Shown: in pieces, positions 46,780-55,285 of the stretch
Position numbering within the stretch: position 1 is the first letter of the stretch
How the letters are laid out: each line of letters starts with the position of its first letter
NCBI GenBank assembly: GCA_006226375.1
Contig: SBHC01000079.1
Coordinates: 124,001-188,000, forward strand
Direction of reading: 5' to 3'
Source: Deltaproteobacteria bacterium
Lineage (GTDB): Bacteria; Myxococcota_C; UBA6777
Length of the DNA stretch: 64,000 nucleotides
Made by a program: the position numbers and the translations under genes
The notes under the pieces: generated by a model
Told to the model about the DNA's origin: nothing
The model's input: the letters and a program-made list of their open reading frames with translations, nothing else
The model's database searches: none

Positions 46780-46797
46780 ATGACAGAAGTGTGTCAT
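46780..46797 (+). promoter_or_regulatory. Second palindrome ATGACA-N6-TGTCAT
   Basis: Perfect 6+6+6 palindrome. It matches the reverse complement of the 46698 element in 13 of 18 positions, with the differences symmetric, which suggests a related dimeric regulator. Confidence 0.45.
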
Positions 46798-47076
46798 TCG
46801 GGTAACAGAAACTGCGAATTAAAGTTCGCACCCGCTACGTCAAGGTTGCGAATCCAAGGTTTCACCTCGCGAACCTTTTTCACCTGAGCCACCCCAAACA
46901 AAGAACAAAGCACTGAAATTGTAAGACAAAGACAATCGCGCACTCGATCTGGTCTGACACTTGCTTCTGTATACAATTTTGTTGAAGTCCTGTTCTTCGC
47001 ATGCGTTCACCACAAGAGCATGCATTTGAGGAAGCACAGGGATTGATTCTTCACCGAAACGATCGAGAAAACAGAT

Positions 47077-47862
47077 ATGAACACAGAAGCCACACAGTCC
47101 ATGCCATCCCGTTACATGTTCATCCTTCCCAACTTGTTCACTCTGGGAAGCTTGTTCGCGGGATTCTACGCAATCACCGTGTTGACCTCCGGAAGCGGCA
47201 ACCCCCAGCGGTTCCTGCTTGCATCGCTGGCCTTGTTGATTGCCACCATCTGCGACGGCCTTGACGGTCGCGTCGCTCGCATGACCCGCACCCAAAGTGA
47301 CTTTGGTCTGCAAATGGATTCCTTGGTGGATCTGGTTTCGTTTGGAATCGCGCCTGCCCTCTTGGTCTACAAGTGGTCGCTCCATGAGCTTGGCATGTTC
47401 GGTATGATCATCGCGTTTGCGTTCGCTGGCGCTGGAGCTTGCCGCTTGGCCCGCTTCAATGTCTTGGAAATCAAAGCCAAGACGGAAAAGAAGCAAAAGG
47501 GTCCCTCCCGCCACTTTGTGGGGCTGCCCATTCCTTTGGCTGCAGGCATGCTGATTTCCATGATCGTCTTCATTGAAACCACTGGCTTCTTCGCGCCGAT
47601 GGTTGCCGTTGTTGGCTTGACCCTTCTCTTGTCGTTCTTGATGGTGAGCAACTTCCGCTTCCGCACCTTCAAGGATCTCAAGATGAACTCCACCACCACC
47701 AGCATTCTGGGAATTCTGGTCTCTGCGTTGGCAGTTTGTGTGTGGCAGCTCAGCTACGCGCACGCTCTCTTGATTCTTTTCTCGGCTTACATCATCAGCG
47801 GTATGGTCGCAGAGGTAGCCGGGTTCTTGACCCGCCGCCTCCACGCAACCCGCACTGCGTAA
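47077..47862 (+). CDS. pssA: CDP-diacylglycerol-serine O-phosphatidyltransferase
   Basis: 261 residues. The CDP-alcohol signature is intact: DGLDGRVARMTRTQSDFGLQ followed by MDSLVD, matching DG(x2)AR(x8)G(x3)D(x3)D. The N-terminal FILPNLFTLGSLFAGFYAI and eight or so hydrophobic helices fit PssA type II. The enzyme makes phosphatidylserine, the precursor of phosphatidylethanolamine, in the inner membrane. The decarboxylase gene psd, often adjacent, is not here. Possible regulation by the palindromes 280-380 bases upstream. Confidence 0.93.
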   Translation: MNTEATQSMPSRYMFILPNLFTLGSLFAGFYAITVLTSGSGNPQRFLLASLALLIATICDGLDGRVARMTRTQSDFGLQMDSLVDLVSFGIAPALLVYKWSLHELGMFGMIIAFAFAGAGACRLARFNVLEIKAKTEKKQKGPSRHFVGLPIPLAAGMLISMIVFIETTGFFAPMVAVVGLTLLLSFLMVSNFRFRTFKDLKMNSTTTSILGILVSALAVCVWQLSYAHALLILFSAYIISGMVAEVAGFLTRRLHATRTA

Positions 47863-48053
47863 CAGCCTTCTCATTCCCTTTCCAACACCCCCTCTTTTCT
47901 CTTCATTTTCCATCACTCTTCCCTGCAGAGAACTCGACAGACGACATGGAACACTCTATCTTTAGGGTGGATTGGTTTGTTGAAAATCCCTTGTGGAACC
48001 CCAGAAATTGTCATGATTGTGGTCACGATGGGATCCTGATTTTGCCTCGTTTG

Positions 48054-49994
48054 ATGGAGTGTGATGTGCAGTCCATTCTTCTCACAAAATACAACGTTCG
48101 TTTCCATCGTTGGCTGGTTGGATCGCTGAGTTTGTGCTTGCTGCTGGGGCTCTCGTTCCCAGGTCATGCACGTCCTCCCCAGCCCTCCAGGCCATCTTTG
48201 GAGACAACGTCCCAGGCTGCCAAAACCCAACGAGCCCAACGTTGGCTTGCGCAGGCCAAAAGCAACAAGAAGAAAAGCAAGACTAAGAAAGCCAAGAAGC
48301 CTGCCAAGAGAGGGAAAAAAGCCAGAAAAGCCAAACGTCGGAGCAAGCGCACTCGCAGAAGAAAGCGCACCAAACGTCGCTCTCGGCGAAAAGGCAAGAA
48401 GGGAAAGAAGCCCTCCAAAACGGCCAAACGAAGGGAAGATCGGGACGAGAACGGTCGTTGGCTCCCCCCCTACTTGCGGTACATCACAAAGAAGTACGTG
48501 GGCTACTTCAAGCAGATGCGTCGGTTGGCCTTGAAGAGGCTGAATCGCCGCAAGGTCTATCCTTATAGACGTCGAAGGGTTCGCACCTTTCACGGCCAAA
48601 AGAAGCTTGCGCAAAAGATCAAAAAGCTATTGAAGCACAGGTGGTTGCGAGGCGCAAAGTTGGGCGTGGTGGTGATGCACCCCAACGGTGAAATATTATT
48701 TCAACAAAATGCGACGAAACGGTTTATCCCAGCGTCTAATGTAAAGTTACTGACGATCGCAGCCGCGCTCCATTATTTGGGGCCGGCGTACCGGTACGTC
48801 ACCAAGGTGTATACGGACCGAAAGCCCAACAAAGACGGAGTGGTCCGCGGAAACCTGTACATCAAGGGCAGCGGCGATCCTTCCCTCCGAGCCGAAGAGC
48901 TCTGGAAGATCGCAAAGACCCTTCACCTCAAAGGGTTACGCAAAGTGACCGGACGTGTGTACTTCGACGACTCTTTGTTTGATCGGGAACACTTTGGGCC
49001 AGGCTGGGAAGACCACGCAGTGCAGCCCGGAGAACGATACCGCGCCTACATGTCGCCGGTCGGGGCGCTGTCGATGAACTACAACGTGATGGGCTTTGTC
49101 ATCCGACCGGGGGGAAAAGTGGGCGCTGACGCCAAAATCTCCCTCGACCCCCGCACCTATTACGTGCGTGAGATTGTTAACAAGGTGAAGACGGTTTCCA
49201 GCGGTCGCTTCGGTGTTCGTATCAAGATGCTTGGACATCGAAGCTGGCGAGAACGCATTGAAATCAAGGGGAAGATCCCGTTGAATTCACGAACTCGTAC
49301 GCTCTGGCGTAGGGTCACCTATCCTGGCTGGTTCACGGCTTTCTCGTTTGCGCAGCTGCTGCGGGAGCGTCGGATCAAAGTCCACCTCTGGCCGCGGCGA
49401 GGCAAGGTCCCTTCTAGCGCCCGTGTGCTACATCGTCACTACTCCGCCCCGTTGGGCGTGATCCTCCAATACGCAGGTAAGATTAGCTCCAACTTCACAA
49501 CAGAGCAGGTCACCAAGCTGATGGGCGCCAAGTTGTACCGAAAGCCGGGAACATGGGCCAAAGGAGTGAACGCAATCCGCAGCTACCTCAAGTCGATTGG
49601 CATCGCCCCCAACACCTACAAACTTCTCAACGGATCAGGTTTAAGCCGAGGCAACCGTTTGTATCCTTTGCTGTTTGCAAAGCTGTTGCAAAAGCAACTC
49701 ACCAGCCTCTCCACGCGACCTGACTTTATTGTGTCGCAACCGATCGCAGGATATGATGGCACCCTGCGGTGGCGGATGAAACGCAGTTCAGCTTCCGGTG
49801 TGCTTCGAGCCAAGACCGGCACCCTCGATGGCGTTTCGTCTCTCTCTGGTTACGTTGAAACCGCCGACAAACAGTTGGTCATTTTTGCCATCAACATGAA
49901 CGGGCGAATCCGACAGATTCGCTATTTTCGCCGGATCCAAAACAGGATCGGCAAACTTCTCGCACGTTACAGACTCGGTTCTAGGAGCAAATAG
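48054..49994 (+). CDS. dacB: D-Ala-D-Ala carboxypeptidase (PBP4/S13) with polybasic N-terminal region
   Basis: About 646 residues. The start is uncertain: ATG 48054 is listed, but GTG 48066 has GGAG 6 bases upstream and gives a better signal peptide (WLVGSLSLCLLLGLSFPGHA); ATG 47946 is less likely. Between the signal and the enzyme is a run of about 80 residues (encoded around 48,250-48,440) made mostly of Lys and Arg. The S13 enzyme follows with PASNVKLL (Ser-x-x-Lys), GSGLSRGN (Ser-x-Asn) and AKTGTL (Lys-Thr-Gly). It cleaves D-Ala from cell-wall peptides in the periplasm. The MltD-like gene follows after 2 bases, forming a peptidoglycan-remodelling operon. The basic region may hold the protein to the acidic wall (inference). 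Confidence 0.88.
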   Translation: MECDVQSILLTKYNVRFHRWLVGSLSLCLLLGLSFPGHARPPQPSRPSLETTSQAAKTQRAQRWLAQAKSNKKKSKTKKAKKPAKRGKKARKAKRRSKRTRRRKRTKRRSRRKGKKGKKPSKTAKRREDRDENGRWLPPYLRYITKKYVGYFKQMRRLALKRLNRRKVYPYRRRRVRTFHGQKKLAQKIKKLLKHRWLRGAKLGVVVMHPNGEILFQQNATKRFIPASNVKLLTIAAALHYLGPAYRYVTKVYTDRKPNKDGVVRGNLYIKGSGDPSLRAEELWKIAKTLHLKGLRKVTGRVYFDDSLFDREHFGPGWEDHAVQPGERYRAYMSPVGALSMNYNVMGFVIRPGGKVGADAKISLDPRTYYVREIVNKVKTVSSGRFGVRIKMLGHRSWRERIEIKGKIPLNSRTRTLWRRVTYPGWFTAFSFAQLLRERRIKVHLWPRRGKVPSSARVLHRHYSAPLGVILQYAGKISSNFTTEQVTKLMGAKLYRKPGTWAKGVNAIRSYLKSIGIAPNTYKLLNGSGLSRGNRLYPLLFAKLLQKQLTSLSTRPDFIVSQPIAGYDGTLRWRMKRSSASGVLRAKTGTLDGVSSLSGYVETADKQLVIFAINMNGRIRQIRYFRRIQNRIGKLLARYRLGSRSK

Positions 49995-49996
49995 AT

Positions 49997-52369
49997 ATGG
50001 TTGTCATTCGGCTCGTCCTTGGTGGATGGCTGTTGTGTGTGTTGGCCTGGCTCGCGCCGCCTGCACAGGCAACCCCCTCGACCTCATCGCAAGCCAAAAG
50101 CACACCTACGATAGGCGGTTCATCGACCCCTCGCTGGGTAGCAGGCCGCACTTCTCGTAAGGAACGCAAGTCCAAGAAGCGCCGCCGGACACGGAAACGC
50201 CGTCGGCGCAGCACCAGGCAACAGCGCAACAAGCGCGCCTGGAAAAAGTGGCGTCAACGCAAACTCGCACGACTCAAGCGCTGGCGAGAGCGGCGTCAAC
50301 GCAAAGTGAAGGAGCTGCTCGCCTTCCTCAAAAAGGTGGGCGAACCCGCAGAAGAAGAGATCGAATGGGAGAGCTGGGGCTTCCCCAAGAAGTTGGGCGC
50401 GTTCCCCCTTCCCCGCCCGTTAGTTCCCCGGATCCGGATGTGGAAGAAGGTGTTCGGCGACCACTCCCCCGACACCATCATCATCTACGATCTGGCCCAC
50501 TTTGTGATTCTTCGCACCGTACGGACTCCAGGTGCAGGCTTGCTTCCGGGCCAGCCTCGCTCCGTACGTCGCGCCAAAAGCCTGGCACGTATCAGCAACG
50601 CCAAGCCCGTGTTTCTCTCCCTTCGCAAGTCGATACGAGCCCTTGCAGCGATCGAGCGCAAGGCCGAACGGTTTGAGAAGCGGTACTGGTGGAAGCATTA
50701 CAAGCGCTGCAAGATCCTGCGGAACCGCTCGGATCGTCGGCGATGCAAAGCCTGGCTGCGACCACAGCCAGACCGCTACCGTCACAGCACCTGGAAACGA
50801 TACTTCCGCAAGGCCAAAAGGTCGCACCGCCGAGTGCTGCGTACGGTCCTTCGCTCTCCCCAATGGCAAGGGAAGGCCTGGCATCGCATGTTCCGCGATA
50901 TGAATCGTCGCGGCCTCGCCTGGAAGACCAGCTACAAAGCCTTTTTTGCAAAGGGCTTTCGGATCGAGCGTCGTTACGGCAAGCAAATGCGCGCCGCACT
51001 TCGCAAGGCCAATCTACCTGAAGACCTGGCCGCGCTACCCTTCGTCGAGTCCATGTACAACCCTTGGGTTCGCTCGTACGTTGGAGCACTCGGTCTCTGG
51101 CAGATCATGCCCGCAACCGGCCGAGAAGTCAGCCTGTACATCTCACCGTCCCGTCGAAAGAGCAGCTTCCTGTATCCCCTCGACGAGCGTGAAGATCCAA
51201 TTCAGGCTACCAAGGCAGCGGCCCGCTTCATTAAGCTCTGCCGTTACTTCTTCCGAGACTCCTGGCCTCTTGCCATGACGTCTTACAACCAGGGCCCTGG
51301 GCGGGTGCTCAAGGTCATTCGTCGGACCAAGACCCGCAAACTTCACAAGATGATCCACCGCGCCTCGAAGAAGCTGTTCGGCCCAGACGGCCGCAACTTT
51401 TACAGCAAGTTTGTGGCAGCGGCCTTGACACTCCGCGACGTCAAAACCCGCTTCCCAAGCCTAAAGTACAAGCGTCTGCGGTACAGAACTTACACCTTTG
51501 CCTCGCCGATCTGGCTGGATGACCTTCTTCGCGCAACTCGGATGAACAAGGAGACCCTCGCTCTCTACAATCCGATGCTGCGGTACCTCATCAAAAAAGA
51601 GAACTACAACGTCCACCCCATTCCTGCCCACTTCCCGCTGCGCTTTCCCCGAACGGAAGCCCGGAAGATGAAGCGCAGTGTGGGCAAGTTGTTGGCTCTC
51701 CAGTCGTCCCGGAAGAAGCACTTCACCCGTGGAAAAGAGTCACTGCGCACAGTGGCCCAGCGATACCACATTCCCCTCAAGACCCTGCTCAAGCACAACC
51801 CACATCTGCAGGTGAGAAAGCAGGTTTCCTGCCGTTGGCCCAACAAGGTCCTCAAGCAGTACCGACACAGCACGTGCAGCAGCAAATGCAACCACGCTCA
51901 CCACCAGAACCGCTCCTTTAAACGGATGGTTCGCTGGTGCAAGTCCAGCAAGTCCAAGGGACGTTGCCAACGTGCCCAGCGATACTGGAAGCGCTCTTGC
52001 AAGAAGCGCCAGCGCAAAAAACGTTGGCGAGCGATGGCGCGTCGACTCCCAGAGAACACTCTGGTGTACGTTCCCGCGGTTCCCCGAGCAGCCAAGCCTT
52101 CAGCAGACACCTACACGTACAAAGTGCTGGGAACAGAGCCGTTGTCGCTGATCGCTTGCCGCAACTGCACCACAGTTTGGCACATTCGGAAGCTCAATCC
52201 AGGTCTTGACATCAAGAGGTTGCGGGCTGGAACCAAACTTCGCGTCCCTCGCTGCCCCTACGCTCGACGCAAGCTGTTTCGCGCCTGCTCCCGTCACAAC
52301 TTCCGACGACGTCGACGACGCAAACGCCGCAAAAGAAGACGACGTCGAAGAAGACGACGCCGACGTTAA
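49997..52369 (+). CDS. MltD-like lytic transglycosylase with polybasic N- and C-termini
   Basis: 790 residues, with TAGGAG site overlapping the end of the PBP4 gene. Signal peptide (LVLGGWLLCVLAWLAPPAQA), then a basic region with RRRTRKRRRRS (about 60-115). The SLT catalytic domain (about 325-470) has the Glu in PFVESMYNPWVRS, GLWQIMPATGREV and SYNQGPGRVL, as in MltD. Two LysM-like segments follow (KESLRTVAQRYHIPLKTLLKHNP; LGTEPLSLIACRNCTTVWHIRKLNP), with a Cys-rich basic stretch between. The end is an unbroken run of Arg with few Lys (about 768-790). It cleaves glycan strands with ring closure to anhydromuramic acid. The charged ends are extreme for this family. Confidence 0.88.
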   Translation: MVVIRLVLGGWLLCVLAWLAPPAQATPSTSSQAKSTPTIGGSSTPRWVAGRTSRKERKSKKRRRTRKRRRRSTRQQRNKRAWKKWRQRKLARLKRWRERRQRKVKELLAFLKKVGEPAEEEIEWESWGFPKKLGAFPLPRPLVPRIRMWKKVFGDHSPDTIIIYDLAHFVILRTVRTPGAGLLPGQPRSVRRAKSLARISNAKPVFLSLRKSIRALAAIERKAERFEKRYWWKHYKRCKILRNRSDRRRCKAWLRPQPDRYRHSTWKRYFRKAKRSHRRVLRTVLRSPQWQGKAWHRMFRDMNRRGLAWKTSYKAFFAKGFRIERRYGKQMRAALRKANLPEDLAALPFVESMYNPWVRSYVGALGLWQIMPATGREVSLYISPSRRKSSFLYPLDEREDPIQATKAAARFIKLCRYFFRDSWPLAMTSYNQGPGRVLKVIRRTKTRKLHKMIHRASKKLFGPDGRNFYSKFVAAALTLRDVKTRFPSLKYKRLRYRTYTFASPIWLDDLLRATRMNKETLALYNPMLRYLIKKENYNVHPIPAHFPLRFPRTEARKMKRSVGKLLALQSSRKKHFTRGKESLRTVAQRYHIPLKTLLKHNPHLQVRKQVSCRWPNKVLKQYRHSTCSSKCNHAHHQNRSFKRMVRWCKSSKSKGRCQRAQRYWKRSCKKRQRKKRWRAMARRLPENTLVYVPAVPRAAKPSADTYTYKVLGTEPLSLIACRNCTTVWHIRKLNPGLDIKRLRAGTKLRVPRCPYARRKLFRACSRHNFRRRRRRKRRKRRRRRRRRRRR

Positions 52370-52462
52370 GAATGGCGAAGCGCAAAACCGCTCGCTTGGA
52401 CTCCCTGAATCTGCGGGTTTCCTGTATCCCAAACAACACACCCCTGGGATAGAATTGTATCC

Positions 52463-52526
52463 TTCAAAGCACAGACCACACTGTGAACTCCACTCACACG
52501 CCCCACCCTACTGTATTCAAAGCACA
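52463..52526 (+). repeat. Direct repeat TTCAAAGCACA, 53 bp apart
   Basis: Perfect 11-base copies at 52463-52473 and 52516-52526, about five helical turns apart, upstream of the glycosyltransferase gene. They could be paired activator sites. Confidence 0.4.
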
Positions 52527-52611
52527 ATCCAAACAATGTCACTTCCCCAAGAATGGCATACCGTTTGAAGGGCACATAGCCTGAACCCTCTCTTGGATTA
52601 GGAGGAAAGCT

Positions 52612-53763
52612 ATGATGATGTCCATAATTTATCTGGCGCTGGTCCTGGTTTGTACAGGAGCGTCGTTGCTTGGGATGGTGGGTTTGTATCGCTTTGTGAC
52701 AGGAGCACGAGCCCCCTCCCAACCCACAACCATACAACCACTCGTTTCCGTTCTCAAGCCGCTCAAAGGCGTCGATGACGCGCTGGAGAGCAACCTGGAG
52801 ACCCTGTTCCAACAAGACTACCCCAACTTTGAGTTGCTGTTTGGAATCGAAGGGGACTCTGATCCAGCCATCCCCTTGGTTCGCAAGCTGATGGCCCGGT
52901 ACCCGAACGTACAAAGTCGGCTTGTCCTCCACAACGGAGGCAAAGGTTTCAACCCCAAGATTTCAAACTTACGCGCCATCGTAGAGACAGGAACCCACGA
53001 TGTCGTGGTCATCAACGACTCCAACATCGCGGTCCAGCCCGACTACCTTGCCAGCATGGTGCAGCACCTCGCAGAGCCCAACGTTGAGTTGGTCACCAGC
53101 TTGTTTGTGGGAGAAGGAGAGACCAACTTCTCGGCTCTGCTGGAAAATATGCACCTCAACGGTCCTGTGTTGAATTCTCTGGCGCTCTATGAATCGCTGA
53201 TGAAAGAAGTCCTTGTGGTGGGCAAGTCCAACATGTTCCGCCGCTCAGTGTTTGAAGAGCTGGGCGGGTTGGAGAGCCTGGCGTACGTCCAAGCGGAAGA
53301 CTACTTCATGGGCAAGATGATGAAGCGCGCAGGCTACAGCGTCGCCTTTTGCCATCAGCTTGTGACCAATGTAAACCGCCAGAACAGCTTCTCTGGAATG
53401 CTCCAACGTTACCTTCGTTGGGCCATTGCACGCTCGCACATGGCGCCGATGCTGTATCCCTTTGAAATGTTGATAAACCCGCTGGTGCTCGCTCTCGCTG
53501 CGCCCTTGTTTGGGTTGTCATGGGCCTGGACGCTTCCTTGGATGTTTGGGCTGGTTATACTCCGAGACACGCTGCAGTGGTACTGGCTCCGAGGCAACCA
53601 CAAGCTGTTTCAGGTCGCTCTACTGACACCATTCCGTGAGTTTCTGCTCACGCTCGTGTGGATCGCTGCGCCCTTCTCCAACATTATCTCCTGGAGAGGC
53701 AACCGATTCCATGTAGGCGAAGGAGCCCACCTCTTCCGCAAACCCAACGGCGCGTCTAGCTAA
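52612..53763 (+). CDS. Ceramide-glucosyltransferase-like (GT21) or HpnI-type glycosyltransferase
   Basis: 383 residues with AGGAGG 7 bases before the ATG. An N-terminal helix, then GT-A fold motifs of the ceramide glucosyltransferase family: LVSVLKPLKGVDDALESNLE, FGIEGDSDP, NDSNI (DxD-like), QAEDYFMG and QRYLRW (the Q-x-x-R-W box), then C-terminal hydrophobic helices. Relatives either glucosylate ceramide or act as HpnI in hopanoid synthesis. Because squalene epoxidase and oxidosqualene cyclase lie in the same window, a role in glycosylated membrane lipids is plausible; the acceptor is not shown by sequence. Confidence 0.82.
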   Translation: MMMSIIYLALVLVCTGASLLGMVGLYRFVTGARAPSQPTTIQPLVSVLKPLKGVDDALESNLETLFQQDYPNFELLFGIEGDSDPAIPLVRKLMARYPNVQSRLVLHNGGKGFNPKISNLRAIVETGTHDVVVINDSNIAVQPDYLASMVQHLAEPNVELVTSLFVGEGETNFSALLENMHLNGPVLNSLALYESLMKEVLVVGKSNMFRRSVFEELGGLESLAYVQAEDYFMGKMMKRAGYSVAFCHQLVTNVNRQNSFSGMLQRYLRWAIARSHMAPMLYPFEMLINPLVLALAAPLFGLSWAWTLPWMFGLVILRDTLQWYWLRGNHKLFQVALLTPFREFLLTLVWIAAPFSNIISWRGNRFHVGEGAHLFRKPNGASS

Positions 53764-53795
53764 CAAGCAACACTGCCGAAGCACATCCTCTGTGT

Positions 53796-55253
53796 TTACT
53801 CCCCGAGCGGCCCACCCAACTCAATGCAGATATTGCTGACTTCGCTGAAGAACTCCAGCGAATAGCGGCCACCTTCCCGACCAACTCCGCTCTCTTTCAC
53901 GCCGCCAAAAGGAACCCGAAGATCCCGCTCGAGCCAGGTGTTGACCCAAACCATTCCGGTCTGTAGGGCTTCACTGAAGCGATGCGCCTTGGTTAGGTCT
54001 TGGGTCCACACCGAAGCTGCCAGGCCGTAACGAACACCGTTGGCCAAAGCAAGGGCTTTCTCTACCGAATCAAACGGATGAACGGTGACAACAGGTCCAA
54101 AGATTTCTTCTTGAACCACCCGACAGTCGTGCGACAACCCTGTAATGACTGTAGGTTCCAGAAATGCACCCTGGTCAAAGGGAGCTAGCAGTTCGGGACG
54201 CTTTCCTCCACAGTGGATGGTGCCCCCTTCTTCTTTGGCCAGAGCAATGTACGATTCGACCTTGGCTCGATGGTCCTGGGAAACCAAAGCTCCCATTCCC
54301 GTTTCAGGGGCAGAGGGGTCGCCAATCTGAATCGCTTTGACTCGCTCCACCAGAGCCGTCACAAACGACTCAAAGATGGGCCGCTCCACCAGGATTCGTG
54401 AGCCACAAAGGCAGACCTCTCCTTGGTTGGTAAAGCCGGCTTTGGCCGTCCCTGCCACGGCTTTTTCGAAGTCACAATCGGCAAACACAACCGTTGGGTT
54501 TTTGCCACCCAGCTCCAGGCTGAGCTTCTTAAATTTGGGAGCAGCGGTAGCAGCAATGGTCGCGCCGGTAGAGGTACCTCCCGTAAACGAGATGGCTTGG
54601 ATGTCAGGGTGCTCCACCATCGCCTGCCCGGCCTCTCGGCCCAAACCATGAACCAGATTAAAGACACCTGGAGGCACACCCACTTCAGCCATCACATCCG
54701 CCAACAAAGACGCTGTCATCGGAGTCAGTTCGCTGGGCTTTGCCACGATGGTGTTGCCCATGACCAGGGCTGGAGCAACTTTCCAGGTCAGTAGGTACAG
54801 TGGAAGGTTCCAAGGTGTAATCAGCCCGACAACGCCAACAGGCCGACGCCATGTGTAGTTGAGGGCCGTGGGCATGGGAAAGCAGTCGCTGCGGGAATGT
54901 CGTGCAGCGCCAGCAAAGAATCGGAAGTTGGTTTCGGCTCGGGGAATGTCGATTCGAGACGCCAAGCTTACAGGCTTGCCCTGATCCTGCGACTCTAACG
55001 CAGCAAACTCTTCTGCACGGGCGGCGATCCGGTCGGCGATGGCCTCACACAAAGCCGCTCTGTACTCCACAGTCGTCTTTGACCAGGCAGGGAACGCGGA
55101 CTTTGCAGCCTCAACCGCCCGGTTGACGTCCGCAGAAGTCCCTCGTGCCACACGAGAAAACACCTGGTTGGTAGCCGGGTTGGGGTTATCAAGATAAGCC
55201 CCTTCCACAGGAGCGACCCACTCGCCGCCTATCCAATGTCCACGTTCGATCAT
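53796..55253 (-). CDS. Aldehyde dehydrogenase, aminomuconate/hydroxymuconate-semialdehyde type
   Basis: 485 residues, with AGGAG site. NAD-dependent aldehyde dehydrogenase: WNLPLYLLTWKVAPALVMGN, ELGGKNP (general base Glu) and catalytic Cys in TNQGEVCLCGSRI, where CLC is typical of the ALDH8/2-aminomuconate or 2-hydroxymuconic semialdehyde branch. It oxidises a semialdehyde to acid in the cytoplasm. No catabolic operon surrounds it, so the natural substrate is uncertain. It is convergent with the glycosyltransferase and 32 bases downstream of the lipoprotein gene on the same strand. Confidence 0.88.
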   Translation of the reverse strand: MIERGHWIGGEWVAPVEGAYLDNPNPATNQVFSRVARGTSADVNRAVEAAKSAFPAWSKTTVEYRAALCEAIADRIAARAEEFAALESQDQGKPVSLASRIDIPRAETNFRFFAGAARHSRSDCFPMPTALNYTWRRPVGVVGLITPWNLPLYLLTWKVAPALVMGNTIVAKPSELTPMTASLLADVMAEVGVPPGVFNLVHGLGREAGQAMVEHPDIQAISFTGGTSTGATIAATAAPKFKKLSLELGGKNPTVVFADCDFEKAVAGTAKAGFTNQGEVCLCGSRILVERPIFESFVTALVERVKAIQIGDPSAPETGMGALVSQDHRAKVESYIALAKEEGGTIHCGGKRPELLAPFDQGAFLEPTVITGLSHDCRVVQEEIFGPVVTVHPFDSVEKALALANGVRYGLAASVWTQDLTKAHRFSEALQTGMVWVNTWLERDLRVPFGGVKESGVGREGGRYSLEFFSEVSNICIELGGPLGE

Positions 55254-55285
55254 GGTCGCTCCTTACTTCGCTCTCACTGGGGTCG

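Larger units (their letters stand above)
46621..47076. other. Intergenic region upstream of pssA with palindromes
   Basis: No gene. A 6-bp hairpin GCACCT-tc-AGGTGC (46678-46691) and two 18-base palindromes (listed separately) lie in it. A TACAAT box at 46972-46977 could be a -10 element, but no matching -35 was found. Confidence 0.45.
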
